Assembly: GCA_037200525.1 (NCBI GenBank)
Contig: JBBCGG010000001.1
Coordinates: 4,208,501-4,272,500, forward strand
Source of the DNA: Methylocella sp.
GTDB taxonomy: Bacteria > Pseudomonadota > Alphaproteobacteria > Rhizobiales > Beijerinckiaceae
Direction: 5' to 3'
Length of the DNA: 64,000 bases
Every line of letters begins with the position of its first letter. Position 1 is the first letter of the stretch. This document shows, in pieces, positions 17,808-26,086 of the stretch. The notes beneath the pieces are model-generated. The model did no database searches. It was given only the letters and a program-made list of their open reading frames with translations, and was not told where the DNA came from. The translations under genes and the position numbers were made by a program.

Positions 17808-18686
17808 CTATTCCCTCGGCACAACATCAACCTCAACGTCGACATCCTGTTCGCGCGCGCCGAGTATGATGCCGGCGACAGGAGAGATATCGGCGTAGTC
17901 GCGCCCTTTCGCCAGCGTAATATGGTCGTTGCCGATCATCATCGAATTGGTCGGATCGAGGTCTACCCAGCCAACATCCTCGCCGCACCAAAGCGAGACC
18001 CAGGCGTGCATGGCGTCGGCCCCTTCGAGGCGCTTTTTGCCGGGCGGCGGAATGGTGCGGATATAGCCGCTTATGTAGCGCGCCGGAAGGCCGAGCCCGC
18101 GGAGGCCGGCGATCATGATGTGAGCGAAATCCTGACAAACGCCGCGCCGTTTTTCGAACGCTTCCCAAATCGGCGTCGAGACGACTGTGGCTTTGGTGTC
18201 ATATTTGAAATCGGCCCGAATGCGCTGCATCAGCTCGACGGCGCCTTCGAGAACCGGGCGACCCGGCGAAAAGCTTGCGCGCGCATAGTCGGCGGCCAGC
18301 GCAAATCGCGGCACAAAACGGCTCGGATGCAGGAAATGGACGGGCGAGTCCTTGTCGAGGGAGTCGCTATCGAAGGCTTCTTCCCGCACCATTTCGAAAG
18401 GCGCCGTTGCGCTCGGCGTCGGCGCCTTATCGCGATTGATTTCGATGCTGGAAAGCACCTCGACGATCAAATCGCGATGTTCGGTCTCGATCGTCAGCGA
18501 AGTCACGAGATTGCCGAAGAAACAGATGCGCTCGATCATTTGCGCGGGGGCCGGATCGATGCTGAGCTTGCTCGTGATCACCTTTTGCCCCGGCGAGTCA
18601 TTCGGCAGAAGGCGCAGCGCGCAATGGGCGAACCTTACGGTCGAGCCATATTCGTAGGTGGTCACGTGGCGAATGTCGTAGATCAC
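17808..18686 (-). CDS. Bacterial transglutaminase-like cysteine protein
   Basis: A 292-residue transglutaminase-like protein. The N-terminal beta domain starts MIYDIRHVTTYEYGS, as in the family. The catalytic triad is visible: Cys184 in RRGVCQDFAH, His228 in AMHAWV and Asp244 in WVDLDPTN. In this family the fold usually cuts or joins amide bonds. The ATG overlaps the stop of the ATP-grasp/alpha-E gene by four bases. The pairing of ATP-grasp, alpha-E and transglutaminase genes is widespread and has been proposed to make and process a peptide or peptide-like tag. No signal peptide is seen, so it acts in the cytoplasm. Confidence 0.87.
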   Translation of the reverse strand: MIYDIRHVTTYEYGSTVRFAHCALRLLPNDSPGQKVITSKLSIDPAPAQMIERICFFGNLVTSLTIETEHRDLIVEVLSSIEINRDKAPTPSATAPFEMVREEAFDSDSLDKDSPVHFLHPSRFVPRFALAADYARASFSPGRPVLEGAVELMQRIRADFKYDTKATVVSTPIWEAFEKRRGVCQDFAHIMIAGLRGLGLPARYISGYIRTIPPPGKKRLEGADAMHAWVSLWCGEDVGWVDLDPTNSMMIGNDHITLAKGRDYADISPVAGIILGAREQDVDVEVDVVPRE

Positions 18687-21202
18687 GCGAAACCGTTCGA
18701 TTTGTCTGCCCGCGCGCTTTGCGGACCCTGGAGAAAATAGCGGGAGGCGATGGCGTCGGCCAGATTGAGAAGACTCGTCTCAAAACCGAGAATTTGCTCG
18801 TTGTCGAGATTCGCCGCCACTGAGGTCGCAACTTCCGCAGCAAGTTTCAAGACCAGGCGGCGCGGCGCCTCCAGCATTCCGTCATCGCTAAGCGAAGGCA
18901 GATTTTCGAGATGCGCGGCGACGCGTTCGATCTGGAACGCGACCGAGCGCGGATTGAACGGATCGAGCAAGACCATGTCGCGAACCGCCGAGACGCCAAC
19001 GCCCATCAGATAGCGCGAGCGATAGGTGATCTGCGAATCGATGAGATCGAGCAAAACGTCGAGATCATCGGCGGGGGCGTCGCGGCCAGCGAAATGACGC
19101 GCGAATCGGCAGCCGTTGATGCCGCGCTCGACGCGACGCCCGATCTCGAACAGACGCCATCCGGCGCCGCGATTCATGTTTTCCTGGGCAAGCCCCGAAA
19201 TCGCAGCGATGGTGCGCAATGCCGCGTCAGCCTGATCAAACGCCTCCGCTTCCGTCAGCAAGCCTTTGTAGTCGATGGCGAGGTTTTGATGCAGATCGCC
19301 GATAAGCCGCCATGTATCGCCCGAGAGGCGTTCGCGAATGAACGAAGCCGCGCGGCGCGCATCGCGCACAAGCGACAAAGCCGAGCCGTAATCGTCCTCG
19401 CCATGCAAGGCGATCGCGGCCAGCTCCATCGGATCGGCGGCCGCCTTCTTCGGGGCGGCATGCCACGAAACCAGAAGGCTGGTTAGTTTCGAGACGGTCG
19501 ATTCCGCCCCCGCGGTCTGGGAGTCGGTATCGATCATCCGGCCAGCGAGGCAGCGGATCAGCCGCAATGTCGCTTCGACGCGCTCAAGGTAGCGCCCCAG
19601 CCAGAAAAGATTATCGGCCGCCCGGCTCGGCAAATTGCCCATGAGGCGGCGGATGCGCACCGTTTCGTCGGATGGCAACAGCGTGACCATTTCCACCGGC
19701 TTGTCGGCGAGCACCCACACATCGGCCGATTGCACGCCTTCGCCCATCGACACGGCGCGCGCGTCGGCGCGATCGGAAATGCGGCAGAATCCGCCCGGCA
19801 TGATCTTCCACCCATCTGGCGTTCGCGCCGCATAGACTCGCAAGACAAATGGACGCGGCGTCAACCGGCCGTCGTTCCACACGGGGGTTGTCGACAGATT
19901 GACGACTTCCTGCCCGACATAATCCACGCCGCGCTCGTGGATCGCGGCGACGAGCCGGGCTTTCTCTTCCGAGGTGAGCAACCCCGCTATGACGGGCTGA
20001 TTCTGCGGAAAGCGCAAGACTGCGTTACCGAAAGCCCCGGCAATCGCCAACTCGTCCATATTGGCGATGACCGATTTGCGCTCTTTTTTCTGGCCGCACC
20101 ACCAGGTCGCGATGTTGGGCAGGCGCAAATCCTCGCCGAGCAGTTTGCGACACAGTTTCGGCATGAAGCTCATCATGGCCGGCGCTTCGAGAACGCCTGA
20201 CCCGAGCGCATTGGCGAGCACGACCCCTCCCTCCCGCAGGGCCTCGACGAGACCCGGCACGCCGAGGCGGGAATGGGCGTTGAGTTCGAGCGGATCGGCG
20301 AAATCGCTATCGATGCGGCGCCAGATCACATCCGCGCGCTTCAACCCTGTTATGGTGCGCACATGAACTTTCCCCTCGCGCATCATAAGATCGCCGCCCT
20401 CGACCAGAAGAAAGCCGAGATAGCGAGCAAGGTAGGCTTGTTCGAAATAGGTTTCGCTGAGCGGTCCTGGCGTCCACAGGCAGATGCGCGGATCGGAACG
20501 ATCAGCCATCGCCGTCAGGCCGGAGCGAAGCGCCTGAAAGAACGGCGCCAGCCGCTCGACATTCATGTCGCGATAGAGAGCTGGAAAAGCGCGCGAGAGA
20601 ACGAGGCGATTGGTGAGGGCGTAGCCGGCGCCGGAGGGCGCCTGAGCGCGATCGCCGATGACCCACCAACGCCCATCCGGGCCGCGCCCGATGTCGGCCG
20701 CGTAAATATGCAGGAATTTGCCGCCTGGCGGCGTCACGCCGTGCAAGGGATGCAGAAAATCGGCTGCGCCGGCAACTGCGGAGGCCGGGAGATCGCCGGC
20801 GGCGATCAATTTGCCCTCGCCATAGATATCGGCGAGGACGCGCTCCATGAGCTCAACGCGCTGGTTTATGCCTTGCGCGATCTCGCGCCATTCATTCGCC
20901 TCGATGAGGAGCGGGACGTGCGACAGCGGCCACGCGCGTTCGCGCGCATCGCCATAGATTCGATAGGAAACGCCTGCGTCGCGAATATGCCTGTCCGCCG
21001 CCGCAAAACGCCGGCCGACGTCTTCCGCGCCAAGATTGGTCAGCGAATTCAGATAGCGCAGCCAATGCGCGCGCGGGCGACCGTCGGCGCCGATGAATTC
21101 GTCGGGGATGCCGGGCAGCGGTTTATAGTCGGCGATGAATTCGTCGAGACGCTCGGCCGCGGTCAAATCTGTCTTAGTCTGGGGCGCGGCGCTGGCGCTC
21201 AT
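18683..21202 (-). CDS. Fused circularly permuted ATP-grasp and alpha-E domain protein
   Basis: An 839-residue fusion. Residues about 90-470 are a circularly permuted type-2 ATP-grasp: VERMERVLADIYGEGKL-like sequence (VELMERVLADIYGEGKLIA), HIYAADIGRGPDGRWWVIGDR-like nucleotide region and GDLMMREGKVHVRT. Residues about 500-830 are the helical alpha-E domain, beginning near LPSRAADNLFWLGRYLER. In many genomes these are two separate genes; here they are one. ATP-grasp enzymes join a carboxylate to an amine using ATP, so a ligase reaction is expected but the substrate is unknown. Seven bases separate it from mog upstream and it overlaps the transglutaminase gene downstream. Confidence 0.87.
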   Translation of the reverse strand: MSASAAPQTKTDLTAAERLDEFIADYKPLPGIPDEFIGADGRPRAHWLRYLNSLTNLGAEDVGRRFAAADRHIRDAGVSYRIYGDARERAWPLSHVPLLIEANEWREIAQGINQRVELMERVLADIYGEGKLIAAGDLPASAVAGAADFLHPLHGVTPPGGKFLHIYAADIGRGPDGRWWVIGDRAQAPSGAGYALTNRLVLSRAFPALYRDMNVERLAPFFQALRSGLTAMADRSDPRICLWTPGPLSETYFEQAYLARYLGFLLVEGGDLMMREGKVHVRTITGLKRADVIWRRIDSDFADPLELNAHSRLGVPGLVEALREGGVVLANALGSGVLEAPAMMSFMPKLCRKLLGEDLRLPNIATWWCGQKKERKSVIANMDELAIAGAFGNAVLRFPQNQPVIAGLLTSEEKARLVAAIHERGVDYVGQEVVNLSTTPVWNDGRLTPRPFVLRVYAARTPDGWKIMPGGFCRISDRADARAVSMGEGVQSADVWVLADKPVEMVTLLPSDETVRIRRLMGNLPSRAADNLFWLGRYLERVEATLRLIRCLAGRMIDTDSQTAGAESTVSKLTSLLVSWHAAPKKAAADPMELAAIALHGEDDYGSALSLVRDARRAASFIRERLSGDTWRLIGDLHQNLAIDYKGLLTEAEAFDQADAALRTIAAISGLAQENMNRGAGWRLFEIGRRVERGINGCRFARHFAGRDAPADDLDVLLDLIDSQITYRSRYLMGVGVSAVRDMVLLDPFNPRSVAFQIERVAAHLENLPSLSDDGMLEAPRRLVLKLAAEVATSVAANLDNEQILGFETSLLNLADAIASRYFLQGPQSARADKSNGFA

Positions 21203-21209
21203 TTTTTAC

Positions 21210-21755
21210 CTATGGCTTTGGCCGAAACGATTTGATGATCGCGGGATCGGTTTCGAGCCTTGCGGCGCCGATGAGATCGAGACAATAAGGCACCGCCGCA
21301 AACACCGCGTTGAGGCAAGCTTCGATTGAAGCCGGCTTTCCAGGCAGATTGATGACGAGGCAAGCCCCCCTGTGCGCGGCGATCTGACGCGACAGGATCG
21401 CCGTTGGAACCTGCTTCAGGCTTTCTTGCCGCATAAGCTCGCCAAATCCCGGCAGAACGCGGGGCGCGGCGGCTTCCGTCGCCTCGGGCGTCAGATCGCG
21501 CGGGGCAGGCCCGGTGCCGCCCGTGGTCAGGATCAGATCGCAATGAGCGTTATCGGCAAGATCGATCAGCTCATCGCGCACTGATTCGAAGCCGTCGGGT
21601 ATGATCCGCCTGATGGTGTGAAAGGGACTGGTCAGAACGCGGGTCAGATACGCCGTGATCGCGGGGCCGCTCAGGTCTTCGTAGACGCCGAGGCTGGCGC
21701 GGTCGGAGACCGTGACCACTCCGATATTGGCCGCGCGTTTGCCCTCCTCCGTCAT
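21210..21755 (-). CDS. mog: Molybdopterin adenylyltransferase (MogA/MoaB type)
   Basis: A 181-residue enzyme that adenylates molybdopterin before metal insertion. IGVVTVSDRASLGVYEDLSG, LILTTGGTGPAPRD and LVINLPGKP are the MoCF-domain signatures. Length fits MogA. ATG 21755 is chosen since it starts directly before the conserved core (MTEEGKRAANIGVVTV); the frame is open further upstream with unrelated sequence. It is first in an apparent operon with the ATP-grasp/alpha-E and transglutaminase genes, an odd partner for them. It complements the two MoeA-like genes at 54-57.5 kb, which act at the next step. Confidence 0.9.
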   Translation of the reverse strand: MTEEGKRAANIGVVTVSDRASLGVYEDLSGPAITAYLTRVLTSPFHTIRRIIPDGFESVRDELIDLADNAHCDLILTTGGTGPAPRDLTPEATEAAAPRVLPGFGELMRQESLKQVPTAILSRQIAAHRGACLVINLPGKPASIEACLNAVFAAVPYCLDLIGAARLETDPAIIKSFRPKP

Positions 21756-22098
21756 TGCTAACCCTTCGCTCGATCTTCGATCGATCGCTGTTATACCGCT
21801 GGCCGTTATAACGCAAAGGAGGGCGACCGTTCCGAAAAAAGCTCGAAAGCGCTCCGATTCGAGCCTCGGACGACGGCGCGGTCGAAATGCGATTGCCGCG
21901 ATCTTACTCGCGATCAGCTTGCGCAAGACCGACCATTACATGGCGCGGCGTCCTCGGGAAGGCCTACTTCGTCTGGTCGCAGGTTAACAAGATGGGCAAT
22001 AGCCGCATCACCTATGTCTATACAGAGGTGGACTCGGACGGATCATGAGATCCCTCGGCGCGTGACGATTCGCCGACTTTTGCCTAGGGCCGCTATTC

Positions 22099-22575
22099 TC
22101 AATTTGGCGCAAATTTTTGGTTGCTGAATGGAGACGCCGTCGGCGTGTGAATGACGACAAAGCCGATTCCTGCGGCCTCATGGCACATGTTGCACGCGTC
22201 CGTAAGATCCGCAAAACTACGCGCAGCCCTCGTCTCATCCTTGCTCGCGACTGCTTGCTGCAAGCCGATAAGCGGTTTCATGGCTGAATCTACAAACTCC
22301 ATAGGAATATTGCTATAGAGCATGGCCGCCTTGGCCAAGTTGGCTTGAATCTGTTTCATTTCGAAATTTGCAAGATCCCAATTCTTGGCCTTAATCGCTT
22401 CCCAGAGCTTGATATGCCGCAGTTGGGCGCCTGTCATAATGTCGCTCAGGCTAGCCGGATAGGCGGTCGCGGCCCCTGGCATAGGGGGCGACGGCTCCGC
22501 AAACGGGACATCGTCGCCCAAGGCTGGCAGCGCCGCCGCGATCCCGAAGAGGGCAAAGAATGCAAGACGCTTCAT
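22099..22575 (-). CDS. Secreted c-type cytochrome-like protein
   Basis: A 158-residue protein with a signal peptide (MKRLAFFALFGIAAALPALG) and one heme-attachment motif CNMCH near residue 130, in ADLTDACNMCHEAAG. The body before it is helical, like class II or cytochrome c' folds in which the motif lies near the C terminus. It would be a periplasmic electron carrier or heme sensor. ATG 22575 begins the signal peptide; the frame continues upstream without features. It is not in an operon with its neighbours. The electron partner is unknown. Confidence 0.75.
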   Translation of the reverse strand: MKRLAFFALFGIAAALPALGDDVPFAEPSPPMPGAATAYPASLSDIMTGAQLRHIKLWEAIKAKNWDLANFEMKQIQANLAKAAMLYSNIPMEFVDSAMKPLIGLQQAVASKDETRAARSFADLTDACNMCHEAAGIGFVVIHTPTASPFSNQKFAPN

Positions 22576-22825
22576 GTCGTCCTCTCCAGCAAACCGGCCT
22601 GGCCAAGCCTCAGCCGACGGCGTTAGCTCCTCGAACATTGGCGATCTCGGCCGCAATCGCGTGCTTCGTCCGCCAAGCAAGGCTTCAGACAAAAAAGTCT
22701 GCCTAACCGTTCCTAGCTTGTAGCAATTTCCGAGCTAGAACGCGAGCCTTGACAAAAAAAATGCACTACTGTCCATCGATGTCGTCGCGAATCCCCACAC
22801 TAACTTCCCCAGCGGAGTCGATCGC

Positions 22826-23638
22826 ATGTCATCCACAATGCGCTCTTTTATTTTGGCTTTTTGCCTATCCTCGCTCACGCTGATCGCAGGCCTGCTGGCG
22901 GCCGAGGCGGCGACCTGCCGGGATCCTGGCGGTTTCGGCGCATTTATCGCCAGCATGAAGAAAGAAGCCGCCGCGCAAGGCATTTCGGCGTCGGCGATCA
23001 ACGCCCTGGACGATGTAAGTTATGATCCGAACATCATCTCGCGCGACCATGGACAGGGCGTCTTTGATCAGAGCTTCGAACAGTTCTCGGGCCGCATGGT
23101 CAGTCCCTCCCGTTTGCACAAAGGGGCCCTGCTGCTTAAGCAATATGCCTCTATCTTGAGCCGGATTGAGGAGACCTATGGCGTTCCTGGCCCGGTGCTG
23201 GTTGCGATTTGGGGACTAGAGACGGATTTCGGGGCCGTCAATGGCAATACCCCAACGCTGCAGGCCCTGGCGACGCTCGCCTTCGATTGCCGGCGCACCG
23301 AGAAGTTTCAGGCGGAACTGCTCGACGCCTTGCGTCTCATCGAGCGCGGCGACCTTACTCCCTCCGCCATGCGGGGTGCCTGGGCGGGCGAACTTGGCCA
23401 AACCCAGTTCATGCCGTCGTCTTATCTGAAATTCGCCGTCGGGGGGCGAAACCTCATCCGCAGCGCCCCCGACGTTCTCGCCTCGACAGCGAATTATCTG
23501 CACGAATATGGCTGGCAACGCGGAGCCGGCTGGGAGCCGGGACAACCCAACTTCGCCGTCATCCAGCAATGGAATAAAGCGGACGTCTATTCCCGCACGA
23601 TCGCCCTGTTCGCCACCAAGCTCGCAGTGACGAACTAG
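22826..23638 (+). CDS. Lytic murein transglycosylase, MltB-like
   Basis: A 270-residue periplasmic enzyme that cuts peptidoglycan glycan strands with formation of anhydro-muramic ends. A signal peptide covers residues 1-29. The catalytic glutamate is in VAIWGLETDFG, and DCRRTEKF and GELGQTQFMPSSYLKFAV are the SLT family-3 landmarks. There is no C-terminal peptidoglycan-binding domain and no lipobox. The gene ends at TAG 23636-23638, and an IS5-family element begins at the next base, with the stop codon lying in the target duplication. It is convergent with a second paralogue at 24554. Confidence 0.88.
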   Translation: MSSTMRSFILAFCLSSLTLIAGLLAAEAATCRDPGGFGAFIASMKKEAAAQGISASAINALDDVSYDPNIISRDHGQGVFDQSFEQFSGRMVSPSRLHKGALLLKQYASILSRIEETYGVPGPVLVAIWGLETDFGAVNGNTPTLQALATLAFDCRRTEKFQAELLDALRLIERGDLTPSAMRGAWAGELGQTQFMPSSYLKFAVGGRNLIRSAPDVLASTANYLHEYGWQRGAGWEPGQPNFAVIQQWNKADVYSRTIALFATKLAVTN

Positions 23639-24506
23639 GCCGTGGTGACGAATTCGGCGTTTGGGGGATTCTCGCGAGGATCTTTCCATGATTCAAGGCT
23701 GATTTTTGGAGATCAGCCTTGATGATTCGGGATGTCGATGCGCTGCGAGACGATCAATGGGAGCGGCTTTGTGATCTTGTGCCAGGCGGAAGAGCCGGCC
23801 AGCGCGGGCCGCGCTGCGACAATCGACGCTTCGTCGACGCGCTGTTATGGATGGCCCGCTCGGGCGGCCGCTGGCGCGATCTGCCCGAACGCTTCGGCGA
23901 CCATCAGGCGGTGAAACGCCGCTACTATCGCTGGATCGAGCGCGGCGCCTTGGACGGATTTCTTGAGGCATTCACCGCCGAGGCCGATCTCGAATGGCTG
24001 ATGATCGACTCAACAATCGTGCGCGCCCATCAGCACGCGGCCGGCGCAAGGATCGCCAAAGGGGGGCGGATGCCCAAGGCCTGGGCCGCTCTCGCGGTGG
24101 TTTGAGCACCAAAATCCACGCCGCGACAGACGCACTCGGCAACCCCGTTCGGCTCCTTCTCGGACCTGGGCAGCGCAACGACATCACAAAAGCGCACGCC
24201 CTGATCGAAGGCTTTGCGGCCGATGCGATCATCGCCGATAAAGGTTATGACGCCAATCACTTGCGCAAGGCTGTTCTTATGCGTGAGGCTGAGCCGGTGA
24301 TCCCATCAAAATCCAATCGCCGCGCGCCGCTCCCCTACGACAAGGCGCTCTACAAGGAGCGCAATCTCGTCGAGCGTTTCTTCAATAAACTGAAGCAGTT
24401 CCGGCGCGTCGCAACCCGATACGACAAGCTCCTCGCAAACTACCGAGGCTTCGTATTGCTCGCCGCTATTGCTATCATGCTCAGGTAATTCGTCACTACT
24501 GCCTAG
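23635..24506 (+). mobile_element. IS5-family insertion sequence with CTAG target duplication
   Basis: The element runs from 23639 to 24502 (864 bp) between two CTAG copies at 23635-23638 and 24503-24506. The ends are inverted repeats: GGCCGTGGTGACGAATT on the left, and GGCAGTAGTGACGAATT as the complement of the right end (2 mismatches in 17). If the true target is TA, the borders shift by one base each side. It holds a two-frame transposase. It is inserted exactly after the coding part of the mltB-like gene. Confidence 0.85.
23722..24488 (+). CDS. IS5-family transposase made by frameshift
   Basis: A DDE transposase in two frames. The first part (from ATG 23722, MIRDVDALRDDQWERL) gives the N-terminal domain and the first catalytic Asp in LMIDSTIVRAH. 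It would end at 24105. The second frame gives LSTKIHAATDALGNPV, IADKGYDAN with the second Asp, and ERFFNKLKQFRRVATRYDK with the catalytic Glu, ending at 24488. The shift most likely occurs at the AAAGGGGGG run around 24058-24066, a slippery site of the kind used in IS5 elements for programmed frameshifting. Both parts look intact, so the element may be active. Confidence 0.88.
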
Positions 24507-24553
24507 GGCGCTGATTCGCGACTCAAACGCGGATCGGCACGACGGCGCTTCCT

Positions 24554-25357
24554 TCAGCGCGCGCCGTCAATCTGCTTGCCAACAATCGCGATGGCCTGCT
24601 CATAGACGGAAGCAGCATTCCATGCCTGGATCGCCGCGAAATTGGGCTCGCCCGGCTGGTATCCGGCCCCTGGACTCCAGCCATGGGCTTTGAGAAAATT
24701 CGCCGTTGAAGTCAGCGCCCCGGCCGGGGTCTCTAGACTGCCGCCCGCGCCGTAATCCAAAATGGTCTTCGGCAAGAACTGCGTTTGGCCGATTTCGCCG
24801 TGCATGGAGCCGCGCGCGTTCGCCGAAAGGCTACCGCGATCGATCAAGGTCAGAAATGCGTAGAGCTGATCGGTAAAATAAGCGGACCGGCGACAGTCAT
24901 AGGCGAGCGTGGCTACCGCCGACAACGCGTTCTGATTGCCCGAGACGCTGCCGAAACCGGTCTCAAAGCCCCATATGGCAAGGAGCGGTCCCGGCGGAAC
25001 GCCATAACGTTGTTCGATCGAGGCGAACAACGCCGCATTGGACTGCTTGTGCGCCCGCCCGCGCGCGGCGATAGCCGAGCCGCCGCGTTTGGCGAGAAAC
25101 TGGTCGAGCGACACATGGAAGCCATGCTGGCCGCGGTCGGCCCCGATCGTCGCCGACGAATAATTCGTTCCCATGACGGCGGAAATCCCGGCGGCCCCAA
25201 CGCCCCTCGCCTTCGCCTCTGCGGCGAACTGGGTCTTCCACGCCTGAAACCCGGCCGATGAATTGCCGCATTGCGCGGCCCCGGCTTCGCCGGACATGGA
25301 TACGAGCGCCATCAGTGCCGCGACGGCGACTGTCCTGAATTGACCACCTTTAGTCAT
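24554..25357 (-). CDS. Lytic murein transglycosylase, second MltB-like paralogue
   Basis: A 267-residue secreted transglycosylase. The signal peptide ends near SGEAGAAQ. The catalytic glutamate lies in AIWGFETGFGSVSGN, with DCRRSAYF and GEIGQTQFLPKTILDYG following, in the same order as in the gene at 22826. Only the SLT domain is present. The two paralogues face each other across the IS element; they differ enough not to be a recent copy of one another. Both cut peptidoglycan in the periplasm. Confidence 0.87.
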   Translation of the reverse strand: MTKGGQFRTVAVAALMALVSMSGEAGAAQCGNSSAGFQAWKTQFAAEAKARGVGAAGISAVMGTNYSSATIGADRGQHGFHVSLDQFLAKRGGSAIAARGRAHKQSNAALFASIEQRYGVPPGPLLAIWGFETGFGSVSGNQNALSAVATLAYDCRRSAYFTDQLYAFLTLIDRGSLSANARGSMHGEIGQTQFLPKTILDYGAGGSLETPAGALTSTANFLKAHGWSPGAGYQPGEPNFAAIQAWNAASVYEQAIAIVGKQIDGAR

Positions 25358-25543
25358 CTATCCCCCCTCCGCGCCTTTTTGCGCCAGGCGAGCCCCCGCT
25401 CACCATCCCTGCGAGATTCGGCGCACTCGATTCTCGTGCATAAAGAGTTGTGAAGAGTTGCGCTCTTCATGTCAAAAGATAGCAGTTCTCATGCTTGGGA
25501 GCGTCTGCCTGCGAGCGTCGGAATCGCGCTTCGAAGGGCGGCG

Positions 25544-25861
25544 TCAATTGCGCGGGAACTGATGAAATTGCCGCCAATAGGGAGTCCGCAACAGATGCTG
25601 ATGTCCGTGATGATGGGCGACTGAGTGCGGATTGCCGAGCGCGGTTGGACCGAGGCTTTGCGGGACCGGATCGTCAATCAAATGTTGATGCGAACTGTGG
25701 ACGGGCGCGCCGCCGCCGAGATTAGCGCTCCCGCCGAGCATTTCTGGGTAAGGCGTTGCGATGAGCTGCTGCGCGGCTTGGCTGCCGGCGATCGGCGCGC
25801 AAGCAAACAATGCGCCGGCTAGCGCAACCAGACATAGGCGGGGCTTGATAAAGAATTTCAT
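25544..25861 (-). CDS. Small secreted histidine-rich protein
   Basis: A 105-residue protein with an N-terminal signal peptide (KPRLCLVALAGALFACAPIA); a cysteine in ALFACAPIAG might make it a lipoprotein, but the lipobox is poor. The mature part is rich in histidine: SSHQHL, AHHHGHQHL and FHQF. Such clusters commonly bind Cu, Ni or Zn, but no family is recognised. It stands alone upstream of the uvrB end, with an AT-rich promoter region before it. Function is unknown. Confidence 0.55.
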   Translation of the reverse strand: MKFFIKPRLCLVALAGALFACAPIAGSQAAQQLIATPYPEMLGGSANLGGGAPVHSSHQHLIDDPVPQSLGPTALGNPHSVAHHHGHQHLLRTPYWRQFHQFPRN

Positions 25862-26086
25862 GAGAACCTTCGCTATCGCCGAATTTCTTCTTTATTCGAT
25901 AAAGGCGCATAAAAGCGTTAAGTTGCACGCCTCTCCAAGAGCTATTTCGCCAACTGAAACAACCACAAACCCAGCAACTGAGCCGCAGGCCCCACGGCGC
26001 TCAGAACTAAACGCGGCAACAAGCCTCTGACCTTCAACGCCTCTTGGGAAATAAAATCCGGGTGAACGGAAATAGCGTCGAGGCCA

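Noticed and set aside
17715-18740. Long plus-strand frame opposite the transglutaminase gene
   Set aside because: The opposite strand has the catalytic triad and the family signatures; this frame has none.
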